Assembly: GCF_030159255.1 (NCBI RefSeq)
Contig: NZ_BSCT01000028.1
Location: 51,604 to 115,603, forward strand
Direction: 5' to 3'
DNA: 64,000 nucleotides
From: Bradyrhizobium sp. SSBR45G
GTDB taxonomy: Bacteria > Pseudomonadota > Alphaproteobacteria > Rhizobiales > Xanthobacteraceae
The notes under the pieces are model-generated. The model was given only the letters and a program-made list of their open reading frames with translations. It was not told the origin of the DNA and did no database searches. Position 1 is the stretch's first letter. Each line of letters starts with the position of its first letter. The translations under genes and the position numbers were made by a program. Positions 41,683 through 50,943 of this stretch are shown here, in pieces.

Positions 41683-43584
41683 ATGACTGCGCAAACAACA
41701 ACAAGCATACAGGGGGGAACGGACGACACGGCGCGCAGCGCCAGTGTGCATCCGTTGCGCGCCATCTCGTTCAACGATCCCGTCGTCAACGTCGAGCGCC
41801 GCGACGACGGCACCATCTATCTCCGGCCAAAGCAGCCGCTCGGCGACTTCCCGCAGCGGATCACCGACCGGCTGCATCATTTCGCCGAGACCACGCCAGA
41901 GCGCATCTTCATGGCCGAGCGCGTCGGGCCTTCGGGCTGGCGCGAGCTGACCTATGCGACGCTGCTGGCGGCGAGCCGTCACATTGCGTCGGCGCTGCTC
42001 GCGCGCGGGCTGTCGCCGGAGCGCCCGGTCATGATCCTGTCGGGCAATTCCATCGACCATGCGCTGGTCGCGTTCGGCGCGCTCTATGCCGGCGTGCCGT
42101 TCTGTCCGGTGTCGCCGGCCTATTCGCTGGTGTCGCGTGACTACGGCAAGCTCGCTTATCTGATGAAGCTGCTGACGCCTGGGCTCGTCTTCGTCGACGA
42201 CGCCGACAAGTTCGCCGACGCACTGGCCGCGAACGTGCCGGAGGGCACGGAGATCGTGGCGGCGTTCGGCTCGGTGCCGGGCCGCCACGTCACGATGCTG
42301 GCCGACCTGATCGCAACGCCGCTGTTCCCCGGCCTCGGCGCCGCGCATGAGAAGATCGGTCCGGACACGATCGCGAAATTCCTGCTGACATCAGGCTCGA
42401 CCGGCAATCCGAAGGCCGTCATCAACACCCAGCGCATGATCTGCGCCAACCAGGTGATGATCCGCGAGACGCTTGCTTTCCTGAAGGACGAGCCGCCGGT
42501 CATCATCGACTGGCTGCCCTGGAACCACACCTTCGGCGGCAACCACAACATCGGCCTGACCCTGTTCAACGGCGGCTCGATGTATCTGGATTCCGGCAAG
42601 CCGGTGCCGGGCGGCATCGAGGAGACCGTGCGGAACCTGCGCGAGATTTCGCCGACGGTCTATTTCAACGTTCCCAAGGGCTACGAATCGCTGCTGCCCT
42701 ATTTCCGCGAGGACCCCGGCTTGCGGAAGACCTTCTTCCGCCGGTTGCATGCGATGTTCTTCTCCGGCGCGGCGCTGGCGCCGCATGTCTGGAACGAGCT
42801 CGATGAGCTGTCGGTGGCCGAGACCGGCACTCGCGTGCCGATGCTGACGGGCCTCGGCTCCACCGAGACGGCGCCGTTCTTCATGTCGGTCAATCCGCGC
42901 ACCAGCCGCTCCGGCCATGTCGGCCTGCCGGTGTCGGGCAACGAGGCCAAGCTCGTGCCCAACAACGGCAAGATGGAGGTGCGCGCCAAGGGCCCGAACG
43001 TCACGCCGGGCTATTGGCGCCTGCCTGAGGTGTCGGCCGCTGCGTTCGACTCCGAAGGCTACTACCAGATGGGCGACGCGCTGAAGCCCGTCGATCCCAA
43101 CGACTTCAACGCCGGCTTCGATTTCGACGGCCGCGTCGCTGAGGACTTCAAGCTCGCCTCCGGCACCTGGGTTTCGGTCGGTCCGTTGCGCGCGCGGTTC
43201 GTCGCGGCATGCGCGCCGCTGGCGCGCGACGTGATCATCGCCGGCATCAACCGCGATGAGATCTCGGCCATCGTCGTGCTCGACCTCGATGGCTGCCGGC
43301 TGATCAACCCGACGCTGCCGATGGACGATCTCGCCGCGACGGCGGCCGATCCGTTGATCGTCGCGGCCTTCCGCGAGCGCTTCGCCAAATTCCAGGGCAC
43401 CGCAACCGGCTCGTCGACCCGGATCACGCGCGCCGTGCTGCTGGGCGTGCCGCTGTCGATCGACAAGGGCGAGGTCACCGACAAGGGCTCGATCAACCAG
43501 CGCGCCGTGCTGGAGAACCGCAAGGACCTGATCGAGCGCATCTACGCCGCGACGCCGGGCGACGACGTCATCCTCGCTCGCTGA
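41683..43584 (+). CDS. couB: Feruloyl/p-coumaroyl-CoA synthase (CouB-like)
   Basis: A 633-residue AMP-binding ligase. P-loop LLTSGSTGNPKAV is at about 234-246, DWLPWNHTFGGNHN follows, then TGLGSTETAPFF, DGRVAEDFKLASG and the C-terminal EVTDKGSINQRAV. These are feruloyl-CoA synthase signatures. It activates hydroxycinnamates to CoA thioesters, the entry step of the pathway. Paralogue of 17245-19113, with an N-terminal extension. Its aryl-CoA product is also a plausible donor for the LuxI-type synthase at 24582. Confidence 0.9.
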   Translation: MTAQTTTSIQGGTDDTARSASVHPLRAISFNDPVVNVERRDDGTIYLRPKQPLGDFPQRITDRLHHFAETTPERIFMAERVGPSGWRELTYATLLAASRHIASALLARGLSPERPVMILSGNSIDHALVAFGALYAGVPFCPVSPAYSLVSRDYGKLAYLMKLLTPGLVFVDDADKFADALAANVPEGTEIVAAFGSVPGRHVTMLADLIATPLFPGLGAAHEKIGPDTIAKFLLTSGSTGNPKAVINTQRMICANQVMIRETLAFLKDEPPVIIDWLPWNHTFGGNHNIGLTLFNGGSMYLDSGKPVPGGIEETVRNLREISPTVYFNVPKGYESLLPYFREDPGLRKTFFRRLHAMFFSGAALAPHVWNELDELSVAETGTRVPMLTGLGSTETAPFFMSVNPRTSRSGHVGLPVSGNEAKLVPNNGKMEVRAKGPNVTPGYWRLPEVSAAAFDSEGYYQMGDALKPVDPNDFNAGFDFDGRVAEDFKLASGTWVSVGPLRARFVAACAPLARDVIIAGINRDEISAIVVLDLDGCRLINPTLPMDDLAATAADPLIVAAFRERFAKFQGTATGSSTRITRAVLLGVPLSIDKGEVTDKGSINQRAVLENRKDLIERIYAATPGDDVILAR

Positions 43585-43609
43585 CCTGCGCATTCAAGGG
43601 AGAAACGAC

Positions 43610-44374
43610 ATGTTGTTGAAGGATCAGGCCGCCATCGTTACCGGCGGCGCTTCGGGCCTCGGCGCCGCCACCGCCCGCAAGCTCGCGTCGCAGGGCGCCA
43701 AGGTCGCCGTGTTCGATCTCAACGCCAAGCTGGCGGAGGAGGTTGCGGCCGAGATCAAGGGCGTGGCGGTGGTCTGCGACGTCTCCGATGCGGCCGGCGC
43801 GGAAGCCGCCGTCGCCAAGGCGGTCGAGGCGCTCGGACAGCAGCCGCGCGTGCTGGTGAACTGCGCCGGCATCGGCGTCGCCAAGCGCGTCGTCGGCCGT
43901 GACGGCCCGATGGCGTTGTCCGATTTCGAGAAGGTCATCAAGGTCAACCTGATCGGCTCGTTCAACATGCTGCGCCTGGTCACCAACGGCATGACCAAGC
44001 TGGAGCCGCAGGCGACCGGCGAGCGCGGTGTCGTCATCAACACGGCGTCCGTCGCCGCCTATGACGGCCAGATCGGTCAGTCGGCCTATTCGGCGTCGAA
44101 GGGCGGCATCGTCGGCATGACGCTGCCGATCGCGCGCGAGCTCGCCCAGTTCGGCATCCGCGTGCTGACCATCGCGCCCGGCCTGTTCCTGACGCCGCTG
44201 CTTGCCAATCTGCCGCAGGAGGCCCAGGACTCGCTCGCCGCCGCGATCCCGTTCCCGCGCCGCCTCGGCCACGCCGATGAGTTCGCTGCCCTGGCGCTGC
44301 ATATGGTCGAGAACCCCTACCTCAACGGCGAAGTCGTCCGCCTCGACGGCTCGCTGCGCATGGCGCCGAAGTGA
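43610..44374 (+). CDS. SDR, 3-hydroxyacyl-CoA dehydrogenase type II-like
   Basis: A 254-residue classical SDR with TGGASGLG at 11-18, Ser147, Tyr160 and Lys164. Paralogue of the SDR at 15424 (same NTASVAAY and IGQ..YSASKGG blocks, same VENPYLNGE / RLDGS end). Predicted to oxidise the 3-hydroxy-3-arylpropanoyl-CoA made by the crotonase. It follows the ligase by 25 bases with an AAGGGAG ribosome site, so it is the third gene of the operon. Confidence 0.92.
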   Translation: MLLKDQAAIVTGGASGLGAATARKLASQGAKVAVFDLNAKLAEEVAAEIKGVAVVCDVSDAAGAEAAVAKAVEALGQQPRVLVNCAGIGVAKRVVGRDGPMALSDFEKVIKVNLIGSFNMLRLVTNGMTKLEPQATGERGVVINTASVAAYDGQIGQSAYSASKGGIVGMTLPIARELAQFGIRVLTIAPGLFLTPLLANLPQEAQDSLAAAIPFPRRLGHADEFAALALHMVENPYLNGEVVRLDGSLRMAPK

Positions 44375-44379
44375 CACAT

Positions 44380-44459
44380 CGTCATTGCGAGGAGCGAAGC
44401 GACGACGCAATCCAAGTCCCGACCTGGTCCTGGATTGCTTCGCTTCGCTCGCAATGACG
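44380..44459. repeat. Interspersed palindromic element (CGTCATTGCGAG type)
   Basis: Third copy of this type, CGTCATTGCG / CGCAATGACG ends. Confidence 0.8.
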
Positions 44460-44468
44460 GAGAGAATC

Positions 44469-44546
44469 GTAGGGTGGGCAAAGCGCAGCGTGCCCACCGA
44501 TCAGGAAAATGGTGGGCACGGCGCTACGCGCCTTTGCCCACCCTAC
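44469..44546. repeat. Palindromic element (GTAGGGTGGGCAAAG type)
   Basis: Ends GTAGGGTGGGCAAAGCGC / GCGCCTTTGCCCACCCTAC with inner CGTGCCCACC / GGTGGGCACG; related in style to 21805-21893. Confidence 0.8.
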
Positions 44547-44582
44547 CGGCCGCCATCGGCGCTGTAGCGAGGTTCACAATCG

Positions 44583-45002
44583 ATGTTCGTCAACCGCCGC
44601 GACGTGCAGATCCAGTGGGGCGACTGCGATCCTGCCAACATCGTGTACTACCCGCGCTACTTCGCGATGTTCGACGATGCGACCTCGGTCATGTTCGAGG
44701 CGGCCGGCTTCTCCAAGCAGGACATTGTCCGCCGCTACGGGCTGGTCGGCATTCCCATGGTCGACACCCGTGCCAAGTTCTACATTCCGTCGACCTATGG
44801 CGACTGGATCACGATCGAGAGCCGGATCGAGAGCATCAAGCGCTCGTCCTTCGACGTCACCCACAAGGTGTTCAAGGGCGAGGCGCTGGCGATCGAGGGG
44901 TTCGAGACCCGGGTGCTGGTCGGGCGCGATCCGGCCGATCCGGACAAGCTGAAATCGGCGCCATTTCCCGACGAGATGAGAGCCAAGTTTCTCGGGGAGT
45001 GA
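44583..45002 (+). CDS. 4-hydroxybenzoyl-CoA-type thioesterase
   Basis: A 139-residue hotdog protein with the 4-hydroxybenzoyl-CoA thioesterase active-site signature WGDCDPANIVYYPRYF; Asp16 aligns with the catalytic Asp17 of the Pseudomonas CBS3 enzyme. It would release 4-hydroxybenzoate or vanillate from the aroyl-CoA left after side-chain shortening. Its position after ligase, hydratase and SDR supports a CoA-dependent, beta-oxidative route of hydroxycinnamate breakdown; the matching thiolase may be the one at 13372. Confidence 0.88.
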   Translation: MFVNRRDVQIQWGDCDPANIVYYPRYFAMFDDATSVMFEAAGFSKQDIVRRYGLVGIPMVDTRAKFYIPSTYGDWITIESRIESIKRSSFDVTHKVFKGEALAIEGFETRVLVGRDPADPDKLKSAPFPDEMRAKFLGE

Positions 45003-45218
45003 GTCGTGGAAATGGGTGCGACATGCGGCCGTCTTAAGGATGTTCAGCCGTCGTGCTTTGGTCGACTGGTGAGGCGTGATCTTCTCGTGTTCAATGCTAT
45101 GACCACGTTTGAAGACACGTCGGCCGGCCGAGTTGGAAGGCGCCCCGGATCAGGGGCGGGACTGCAAACAGGATCGGCGGATCACGAGCTGAACCGAAAA
45201 GATTGAGGGAGGATTTTT

Positions 45219-46364
45219 ATGAAAACGGCCTATCTGGCGGCGGCTGGCGTCATCGCGATGCTGGCCTCTGCGCCGGCGCTGGCGCAGACCAGCGAGATCA
45301 CCATCGGCATCACCACCACGACGACGGGCCCGGGCGCGGCGCTCGGCATCCCCGAGCGCAATGCGCTGGAGTTCGTGCCGAAGGAAATCGGCGGCGTGCC
45401 GCTCAAGGTCATCGTGCTCGATGACGGCGGCGATCCGACCACCGCGACCACCAACGCCCGCCGCTTCGTGACCGAATCCAAGGCCGACATCATCATGGGT
45501 TCGGCCCTGACCCCGCCGACGATCGCGGTGTCCAACGTCGCCAGCGAAGCGGGCATTCCGCATTTCGGCCTCGCGCCGTTCCCGGTTACGCCGGAGCGCG
45601 CCAAATGGTCGGTGGTGATGCCGCAGCCGGTGCCGATCATGGGCAAGGTGCTCTACGAGCATATGAAGGCGCACAACATCAAGACCGTCGGCTATATCGG
45701 CTACTCGGATTCCTACGGCGATCTCTGGTTCAACGATCTGAAGAACCAGGGCGTGCCGATGGGCATCACCATCGCCGACGAGGAGCGCTTCGCGCGCCCC
45801 GACACCTCCGTGACCGGCCAGGTGCTCAAGCTGGTCGCCGCCAATCCGGATGCGATCCTGGTCGGCGCCTCCGGCACCGCGGCCGCGCTGCCGCAGACCG
45901 AGCTGCGCGAGCGCGGCTACACCGGCCTGATCTACCAGACCCATGGTGCTGCGAGCATGGACTTCATCCGCATCGCCGGCAAGGCGGCGGAGGGCGTGAT
46001 CATGGCCTCGGGTCCGGTGATGTCGCCGGAGACGCAGGCCGACGACGCCCTCACCAAGAAGCCCGGCCTCGAGCTCAACAAGGCCTACGAGGGCAAGTAT
46101 GGCCCGAACAGCCGCAGCCAGTTCGCCGGTCACTCCTTCGACGCGTTCGAGATCCTCAAGCGCATCATCCCGGTGGCGCTGAAGACCGCCAAGCCCGGTA
46201 CGCCGGAGTTCCGCGAGGCGATCCGCCAGGCGCTGCTGACCGAGAAGGACCTGGCGGCCTCGCAAGGCGTCTACAACTTCACCGAAAAGGATCGCTCCGG
46301 CCTCGACGACCGCGCCCGCATCATCCTGACCGTGAAGGACGGCAAATACGTCCCCGCGAAGTGA
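45219..46364 (+). CDS. couP: ABC transporter aromatic-acid-binding protein (CouP-like)
   Basis: A 381-residue Leu/Ile/Val-binding-family periplasmic protein with a signal peptide (about 1-23, ending ASAPALAQ). Ligand-loop regions include ITTTTTGPGAALGIPERNAL and SALTPPTIAVSN. An AGGGAGG ribosome site is present. In R. palustris the corresponding protein binds p-coumarate and related phenylpropanoids; gene context here (hydroxycinnamate enzymes before, Liv-type subunits after) is the same. A 12-bp hairpin terminator follows. Confidence 0.88.
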   Translation: MKTAYLAAAGVIAMLASAPALAQTSEITIGITTTTTGPGAALGIPERNALEFVPKEIGGVPLKVIVLDDGGDPTTATTNARRFVTESKADIIMGSALTPPTIAVSNVASEAGIPHFGLAPFPVTPERAKWSVVMPQPVPIMGKVLYEHMKAHNIKTVGYIGYSDSYGDLWFNDLKNQGVPMGITIADEERFARPDTSVTGQVLKLVAANPDAILVGASGTAAALPQTELRERGYTGLIYQTHGAASMDFIRIAGKAAEGVIMASGPVMSPETQADDALTKKPGLELNKAYEGKYGPNSRSQFAGHSFDAFEILKRIIPVALKTAKPGTPEFREAIRQALLTEKDLAASQGVYNFTEKDRSGLDDRARIILTVKDGKYVPAK

Positions 46365-46390
46365 GCTCGCGGACCATAGCGAATATCGGG

Positions 46391-46417
46391 AAAGGCCGGC
46401 TCATTGAGCCGGCCTTT
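46391..46417 (+). terminator. Strong hairpin terminator after couP-like gene
   Basis: Perfect 12-bp stem AAAGGCCGGCTC / GAGCCGGCCTTT with a 3-base loop, 27 bases after the stop codon. It probably ends most transcripts of the crotonase-to-binding-protein operon. Confidence 0.85.
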
Positions 46418-46463
46418 CGGCTATTGAGACCCAGATTTTCTCGTTTTTGCCGGGAGGCCAGCC

Positions 46464-47270
46464 ATGATCCCCGCCCCCACCGGAGCCACAAGGCTCCACA
46501 TCATCATCGGCGATCCGATCGCGCAGGTGCGTGCGCCCGCCGGCGTCAGCCAGGCGTTCATTGATCGCGGCAGCGACGCGATCCTGGTCGCAGTGCAGGT
46601 CGCGCCGTCCGATCTGACCGACTTCCTCGCGACGATGGCGCGGGTGAAGAATCTCGACGGCATCGTCGCGACGATCCCGCACAAATTCGCCTGCTACCGC
46701 GCCTGTGCCACCGCGACCGAGCGCGCGCATTTCATCGGCGCCGTCAACCTGATGCGGCGCGGTCCGGATGGCCGCTGGCATGGCGACATGGTCGACGGCC
46801 TCGGGTTCGTCGGCGCGGCAAGAGCTGCGGGATTCGATCCGACGGGCCGTCGTGCGCTTCAGATCGGTGCGGGCGGCGCCGGCTCGGCCATCGCGCTCGC
46901 CTTGATCGATGCCGGCGTGCGCGAGCTCGCCATCCACGACAGCGATGCCGGGCGCCGCGATGCGCTGATCGCGCGCCTCAACGAACGGGGCAGGGGACGC
47001 GCCCTCGTCGGCAGCACCGATGCTGGCGGCTTCGACATGGTCGCGAACGCCACGCCGGCCGGCATGCAGCCGGACGATCCCCTGCCGGTCGACATCGCGA
47101 CGGTCAGCCCGTCAGCCTATTGCGGCTGCGTGATCACCCGGCCGGAAGTATCGCCCTTCATCGCCGCCGCGCGTGAGCTTGGCTGCCTGACCGCGACCGG
47201 CACCGACATGTACCGGGCGCTGGAGCGCGAGATGGTCGATTTCCTTCTGACGCGGGAGGCGCCATCGTGA
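46464..47270 (+). CDS. Shikimate dehydrogenase-like protein with altered substrate site
   Basis: A 268-residue AroE-fold protein. The catalytic Lys74 (TIPHK) and Asp111 (GDMVDGLGF) are kept, as is the NADP fold (QIGAGGAGSAIALAL). The two serines and the HN of the usual HSxSPxxHN shikimate-binding motif are missing; here it reads GDPIAQVRAPAGVSQAF. It is therefore unlikely to be the biosynthetic AroE and may oxidise another hydroxy-acid. The same gene is recalled in the cou cluster of R. palustris. Confidence 0.85.
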   Translation: MIPAPTGATRLHIIIGDPIAQVRAPAGVSQAFIDRGSDAILVAVQVAPSDLTDFLATMARVKNLDGIVATIPHKFACYRACATATERAHFIGAVNLMRRGPDGRWHGDMVDGLGFVGAARAAGFDPTGRRALQIGAGGAGSAIALALIDAGVRELAIHDSDAGRRDALIARLNERGRGRALVGSTDAGGFDMVANATPAGMQPDDPLPVDIATVSPSAYCGCVITRPEVSPFIAAARELGCLTATGTDMYRALEREMVDFLLTREAPS

Positions 47271-47299
47271 GACCGCGCCTTCCCATCAAGATGTCCGGC

Positions 47300-48025
47300 T
47301 CAGCTCGCCGCCACCTCGGCAAAGCCAAGATAGCTCGCCGCGACGCGCGGGTCGGTCGCGATGTCAGCAGCCTTGCCGTTGAGCACGAACTCGCCGAGCT
47401 CCATGACATAGGCGCGGTCGGCGACGTTCAGCGCAGCCTTGGCGTTCTGCTCGACCAGCAGCACCGAGACGCCTTCCTGGCGCAGCTTGGCGACGATCTC
47501 GAAGATGCCGGCGACGATGATCGGCGCCAGACCGAGGCTCGGCTCGTCCAGCATCAGCATCTTCGGCGCACCCATCAGTGCACGGCCCATGGCGAGCATC
47601 TGCTGCTCACCGCCCGAGAGCGTGCCGGCGAGCTGCTTGCGCCGCTCCTTCAGCTTCGGGAACAGCGTGTAGACGTGCTCGAAGCCCCTGGTGGCGTGCG
47701 CCTTGGACATGCGGAAGGCGCCGAGCTGCAGATTGTCCTCGACGTTCATCGACGCGAACAGCTCACGATGCTCCGGCACGAGGCACAGCCCGCGCGCGAC
47801 GCGGTCCTCGATCTCGTAGCGGGCCAGGTCCTCGCCCAGGAACGATACGCGGCCCTTGAGCGGAAACACGCCCATGATGGCGCTGAGCAAGGTGGTCTTG
47901 CCGGCGCCGTTGGCGCCGATGATGGTGACGATCTCGTTCTCGGCCACGGTGAGCGAGACCGAGCGGACGGCTTCGACCTTGCCGTAGGAGACGTGGGCGT
48001 CGGTGACTTCCAGCAAGGTGCTCAT
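47300..48025 (-). CDS. ABC transporter ATPase, LivF type
   Basis: A 241-residue branched-chain-amino-acid-type ATPase: Walker A GANGAGKTT (about 38-46), signature LSGGEQQ, Walker B LMLDEPSLGLAP. The ATG at 48025 overlaps the stop of the permease-ATPase fusion gene (ATGA), showing translational coupling. Together with the fusion and the LivH-like permease it forms the cou-type ABC importer; it corresponds by position to one of CouSTU in R. palustris. Confidence 0.92.
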   Translation of the reverse strand: MSTLLEVTDAHVSYGKVEAVRSVSLTVAENEIVTIIGANGAGKTTLLSAIMGVFPLKGRVSFLGEDLARYEIEDRVARGLCLVPEHRELFASMNVEDNLQLGAFRMSKAHATRGFEHVYTLFPKLKERRKQLAGTLSGGEQQMLAMGRALMGAPKMLMLDEPSLGLAPIIVAGIFEIVAKLRQEGVSVLLVEQNAKAALNVADRAYVMELGEFVLNGKAADIATDPRVAASYLGFAEVAAS

Positions 48026-49791
48026 GCGGTGGCTCCGAGATACGCCTTGATCACCTCGGGATTGGTCTTGATCGCGGCTGGTGTGCCCTCGGCGATCTTG
48101 GTGCCGAAATCGAGCACCACGATGCGGTCGGCGAGATCCATGACGAAGCCCATGTCGTGTTCGACCAGCAGCACCGACATGCCTCCGGCGCGGAGATCGC
48201 GCAGCAAGGCGCCGAGGCGCTGCTTCTCCATGTGGCGCAGGCCGGCCGCGGGCTCGTCGAGCAGCAGCAGCATCGGATCGACGCACAGCGCACGCGCGAT
48301 CTCGACGATGCGCTGTTGGCCGAGGGACAGCGAGCCGGCGAGCTGGTGCATCTGGTCGCCGAGCCCGACACGCTCGATCTGGCGCGCGGCTTCGGCGAGC
48401 AGCTTGGCCTCGTCGCCACGGTCGAGCCGGAACATGCTCGACAGCGCATTGGAGTGGCCGCGCAGATGGGCGCCGATCGCGACGTTCTCGAGCACGGTCA
48501 TGTCCGGCACCAGCTTGACGTGCTGGAAGGTGCGGGAGATGCCGAGCTTGACGACGTCCTGCGGCGGCGCGTTGCCGACGGCCTTGCCGAGCACCGAGAT
48601 GTTGCCCGAGGTCGGCGGCAGCACGCCGGTGATCAGATTGAAGGTCGTGCTCTTGCCGGCGCCGTTGGGGCCGATCAGCGCGACGATCTCGCGGGCCTGG
48701 ACGTCGAACGAGACGTTGTTGACCGCGACCACGCCGCCGAACTGCTTTCGCGCGTTGTCGACCTGCAGCAGCACGCTCGGCGCCGAGGCGGAGCGCACGC
48801 GAGCAGGTAGCTGGATCGAGGTGTCCGGCTTCTTGGCGGCGGGCTTGAACGGCAGCCGCGACGTCAGCCAGGGCCACAGGCCGGTCGGCGCGAGCTGCAG
48901 GAGAGCGATGAGGAGGATGCCGAACACGATGGTCTCGAGCTGGCCCTCGCCATGCAAAAGCAGCGGGAGGTAGCTCTGCAGAATCTCCTTCAGCACCACC
49001 ACGATCGCCGCGCCGAGCACACCGCCCCAGACATAGCCGGCGCCACCGACGACCGCGACGAACAGATATTCGATGCCGGCCTGGGCGCCGAACGGCGTCG
49101 GGTTCACGGCGCGGGTGAAGTGCGCGTAAAGCCAGCCGGACAGGCCGGCGAGCACGGCGGCGTAGATGAACACCAGCAGCTTGGCACGCGGCGAGTACAC
49201 GCCGAACGCCTCTGCTGCGATATGGCCGCGGCGCAGCGCCCGGATGGCGCGGCCGGTGCGGCTGTCCAGCAGGTTCATCGTCAGCAACGCCGAGATCAGC
49301 ACGGCGGCCCAGATCGCGAAGTAGATCGTACCGGGATCGAGCATCCTGAGGCTGCCGATCGACAGCGGCGGGATGCCGGAGATGCCGTCATTGCGGCCGA
49401 GGAACGCGAGCTTGCTGAAGAGATAATAGAGGCCGAGACCCCAGGCGAGCGTGCCGAGCGGCAGGTAGTGGCCGGACAGCCGGACGGTGACGAGGCCGAG
49501 CAGCACCGCGGCAAGGCCGGACACCAGCAGCGACAGCGGCAGGGTCAGCCACGGCGAAACGCCATACTGCGCCGAGAGCACCGCGGTGGTGTAGGCGCCG
49601 AAGCCGACGAAGGCGGCCTGGCCGAACGAGGTGAGGCCGCCGACGCCGGTCAGCAGCACCAGCCCCATCGCCACCAGCGCGGACAGTCCAATATTGTCGA
49701 GCAGCACGATCCAGAACGGCGGTACGCCCGGGATGAACGGAACAGCCGCAACGATGACGGCAAAGATGATGAGAGGCCAACGCTCGCGCAC
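48022..49791 (-). CDS. ABC transporter LivM permease - LivG ATPase fusion
   Basis: A 589-residue fusion. Residues 1 to about 310 are a LivM-type permease with about 8-9 helices (GLTSFGQAAFVGFGAYT; EALEAFG-loop equivalent AAEAFGVYSP). A linker of about 30 residues follows, then a LivG-type ATPase (Walker A GPNGAGKST, signature LSLGQQRIVEIARAL, Walker B LLLLDEPAAGL). Fusing inner-membrane subunit and ATPase fixes their stoichiometry. The contrasting unfused pair occurs at 57158-60576. Confidence 0.93.
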   Translation of the reverse strand: MRERWPLIIFAVIVAAVPFIPGVPPFWIVLLDNIGLSALVAMGLVLLTGVGGLTSFGQAAFVGFGAYTTAVLSAQYGVSPWLTLPLSLLVSGLAAVLLGLVTVRLSGHYLPLGTLAWGLGLYYLFSKLAFLGRNDGISGIPPLSIGSLRMLDPGTIYFAIWAAVLISALLTMNLLDSRTGRAIRALRRGHIAAEAFGVYSPRAKLLVFIYAAVLAGLSGWLYAHFTRAVNPTPFGAQAGIEYLFVAVVGGAGYVWGGVLGAAIVVVLKEILQSYLPLLLHGEGQLETIVFGILLIALLQLAPTGLWPWLTSRLPFKPAAKKPDTSIQLPARVRSASAPSVLLQVDNARKQFGGVVAVNNVSFDVQAREIVALIGPNGAGKSTTFNLITGVLPPTSGNISVLGKAVGNAPPQDVVKLGISRTFQHVKLVPDMTVLENVAIGAHLRGHSNALSSMFRLDRGDEAKLLAEAARQIERVGLGDQMHQLAGSLSLGQQRIVEIARALCVDPMLLLLDEPAAGLRHMEKQRLGALLRDLRAGGMSVLLVEHDMGFVMDLADRIVVLDFGTKIAEGTPAAIKTNPEVIKAYLGATA

Positions 49792-49794
49792 GGC

Positions 49795-50835
49795 TCAATC
49801 CTTCTCTTCTTCGACCGCGGGCGCGGCGAGCGAACGCAGCAGCAGAACCGGGATCAGCAGCGTGAAGACGATCACTTCCTTGAAGTTCGAGGCGTAGAAC
49901 GAGGAGAACGCCTCGACGATGCCGACGACGAGCGCGGCGACCGCGGTCAGCGGATAGCTGATCAGGCCGCCGATGATCGCGGCGATGAAGCCCTTCAGGC
50001 CGATCAGGAAGCCGGTGTCGTAATAGAGCGTCGTGATCGGGACGATCAGGATGCCGGAGAGCGCGCCGATCGTGGAGGCCAGGAGGAAGGCGATCTGGCC
50101 GGACAGCGTGGTGCGGATGCCGACGAGGCGCGCGCCGAGCCGGTTGACGGCAGTGGCGCGCAGCGCCTTGCCGTACAGCGTCAGGCCGAAGAACAGCCAG
50201 AGGCCGACGATGAAGGCGACGGTGATGCCGTAGACGGCCATGCCCTGGCCGGTGAAGCGCAGTGAACCGAGCGTCGCGCTGGCCGTGAGCAGCGTCGGGC
50301 CGCGCTGGCCCTCGGCGCCGAAGAACAAGAGTCCAAGGCCCTGCAGCGCCAGATGGACGCCGACGGAGGCGATCAGCAGCACCAGCACCGAGGTGTGGGC
50401 AAGCGGCTGGAACACGATGCGATACAGCGACAGGCCGATCGAGGCGACGATCAGCAGCGACAGTACGAGGCTGACGCCGGCCGGCATGCGCTGATCGGCG
50501 GCCCACATCGTGGCGAGCATGACGACCACCGGGAAGGCGACGTTGAGGCCGAAGGCGCGAAGGATCTTCGGCATGTGCAGCGTCTTGCGCATCGCATAGA
50601 GGTCGAAGGCAAAGGCCACCAGGCCGATCACGACGGCAAGCTTCGCGGTCCCCGGCGTGCGGCCGGCGGCGAGCGAGGCGTAGGTGAGGGCGCCGTAGGT
50701 GACGAATTCGCCCTGCGGGATCAGGATCACCCGGGTGACGGCAAATACCAGCACGAGCGCCAGCCCGAGCAGCGCGTAGATCGCGCCGTTGGTGATGCCG
50801 TCCTGCAGCAGGAACAGCAAGATCGTGGTGTTCAA
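49795..50835 (-). CDS. ABC transporter permease, LivH type
   Basis: A 346-residue LivH-family permease with about eight helices (LLQDGITNGAIYALLGLALVL and IPQGEFVTYGALTYASL near the start; IIGGLISYPLTAV near the end). It is longer than typical LivH (about 300) because of the region around residues 60-90. I place the start at a TTG (50835) with GGGGGAG 9 bases upstream; an upstream frame runs to 50943 through the operator. First gene of the ABC operon, divergent from the MarR gene. Confidence 0.9.
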   Translation of the reverse strand: MNTTILLFLLQDGITNGAIYALLGLALVLVFAVTRVILIPQGEFVTYGALTYASLAAGRTPGTAKLAVVIGLVAFAFDLYAMRKTLHMPKILRAFGLNVAFPVVVMLATMWAADQRMPAGVSLVLSLLIVASIGLSLYRIVFQPLAHTSVLVLLIASVGVHLALQGLGLLFFGAEGQRGPTLLTASATLGSLRFTGQGMAVYGITVAFIVGLWLFFGLTLYGKALRATAVNRLGARLVGIRTTLSGQIAFLLASTIGALSGILIVPITTLYYDTGFLIGLKGFIAAIIGGLISYPLTAVAALVVGIVEAFSSFYASNFKEVIVFTLLIPVLLLRSLAAPAVEEEKD

Positions 50836-50943
50836 GACCGGACGCTCCCCCTCTGTGATGACCGCAGGCGGGCTGCGCCTGGCGCGATCCGCTGGTCGGG
50901 GCAGTTGAATTCGGCTGCCCGTGTTTGGTATGGTGGATAACAA

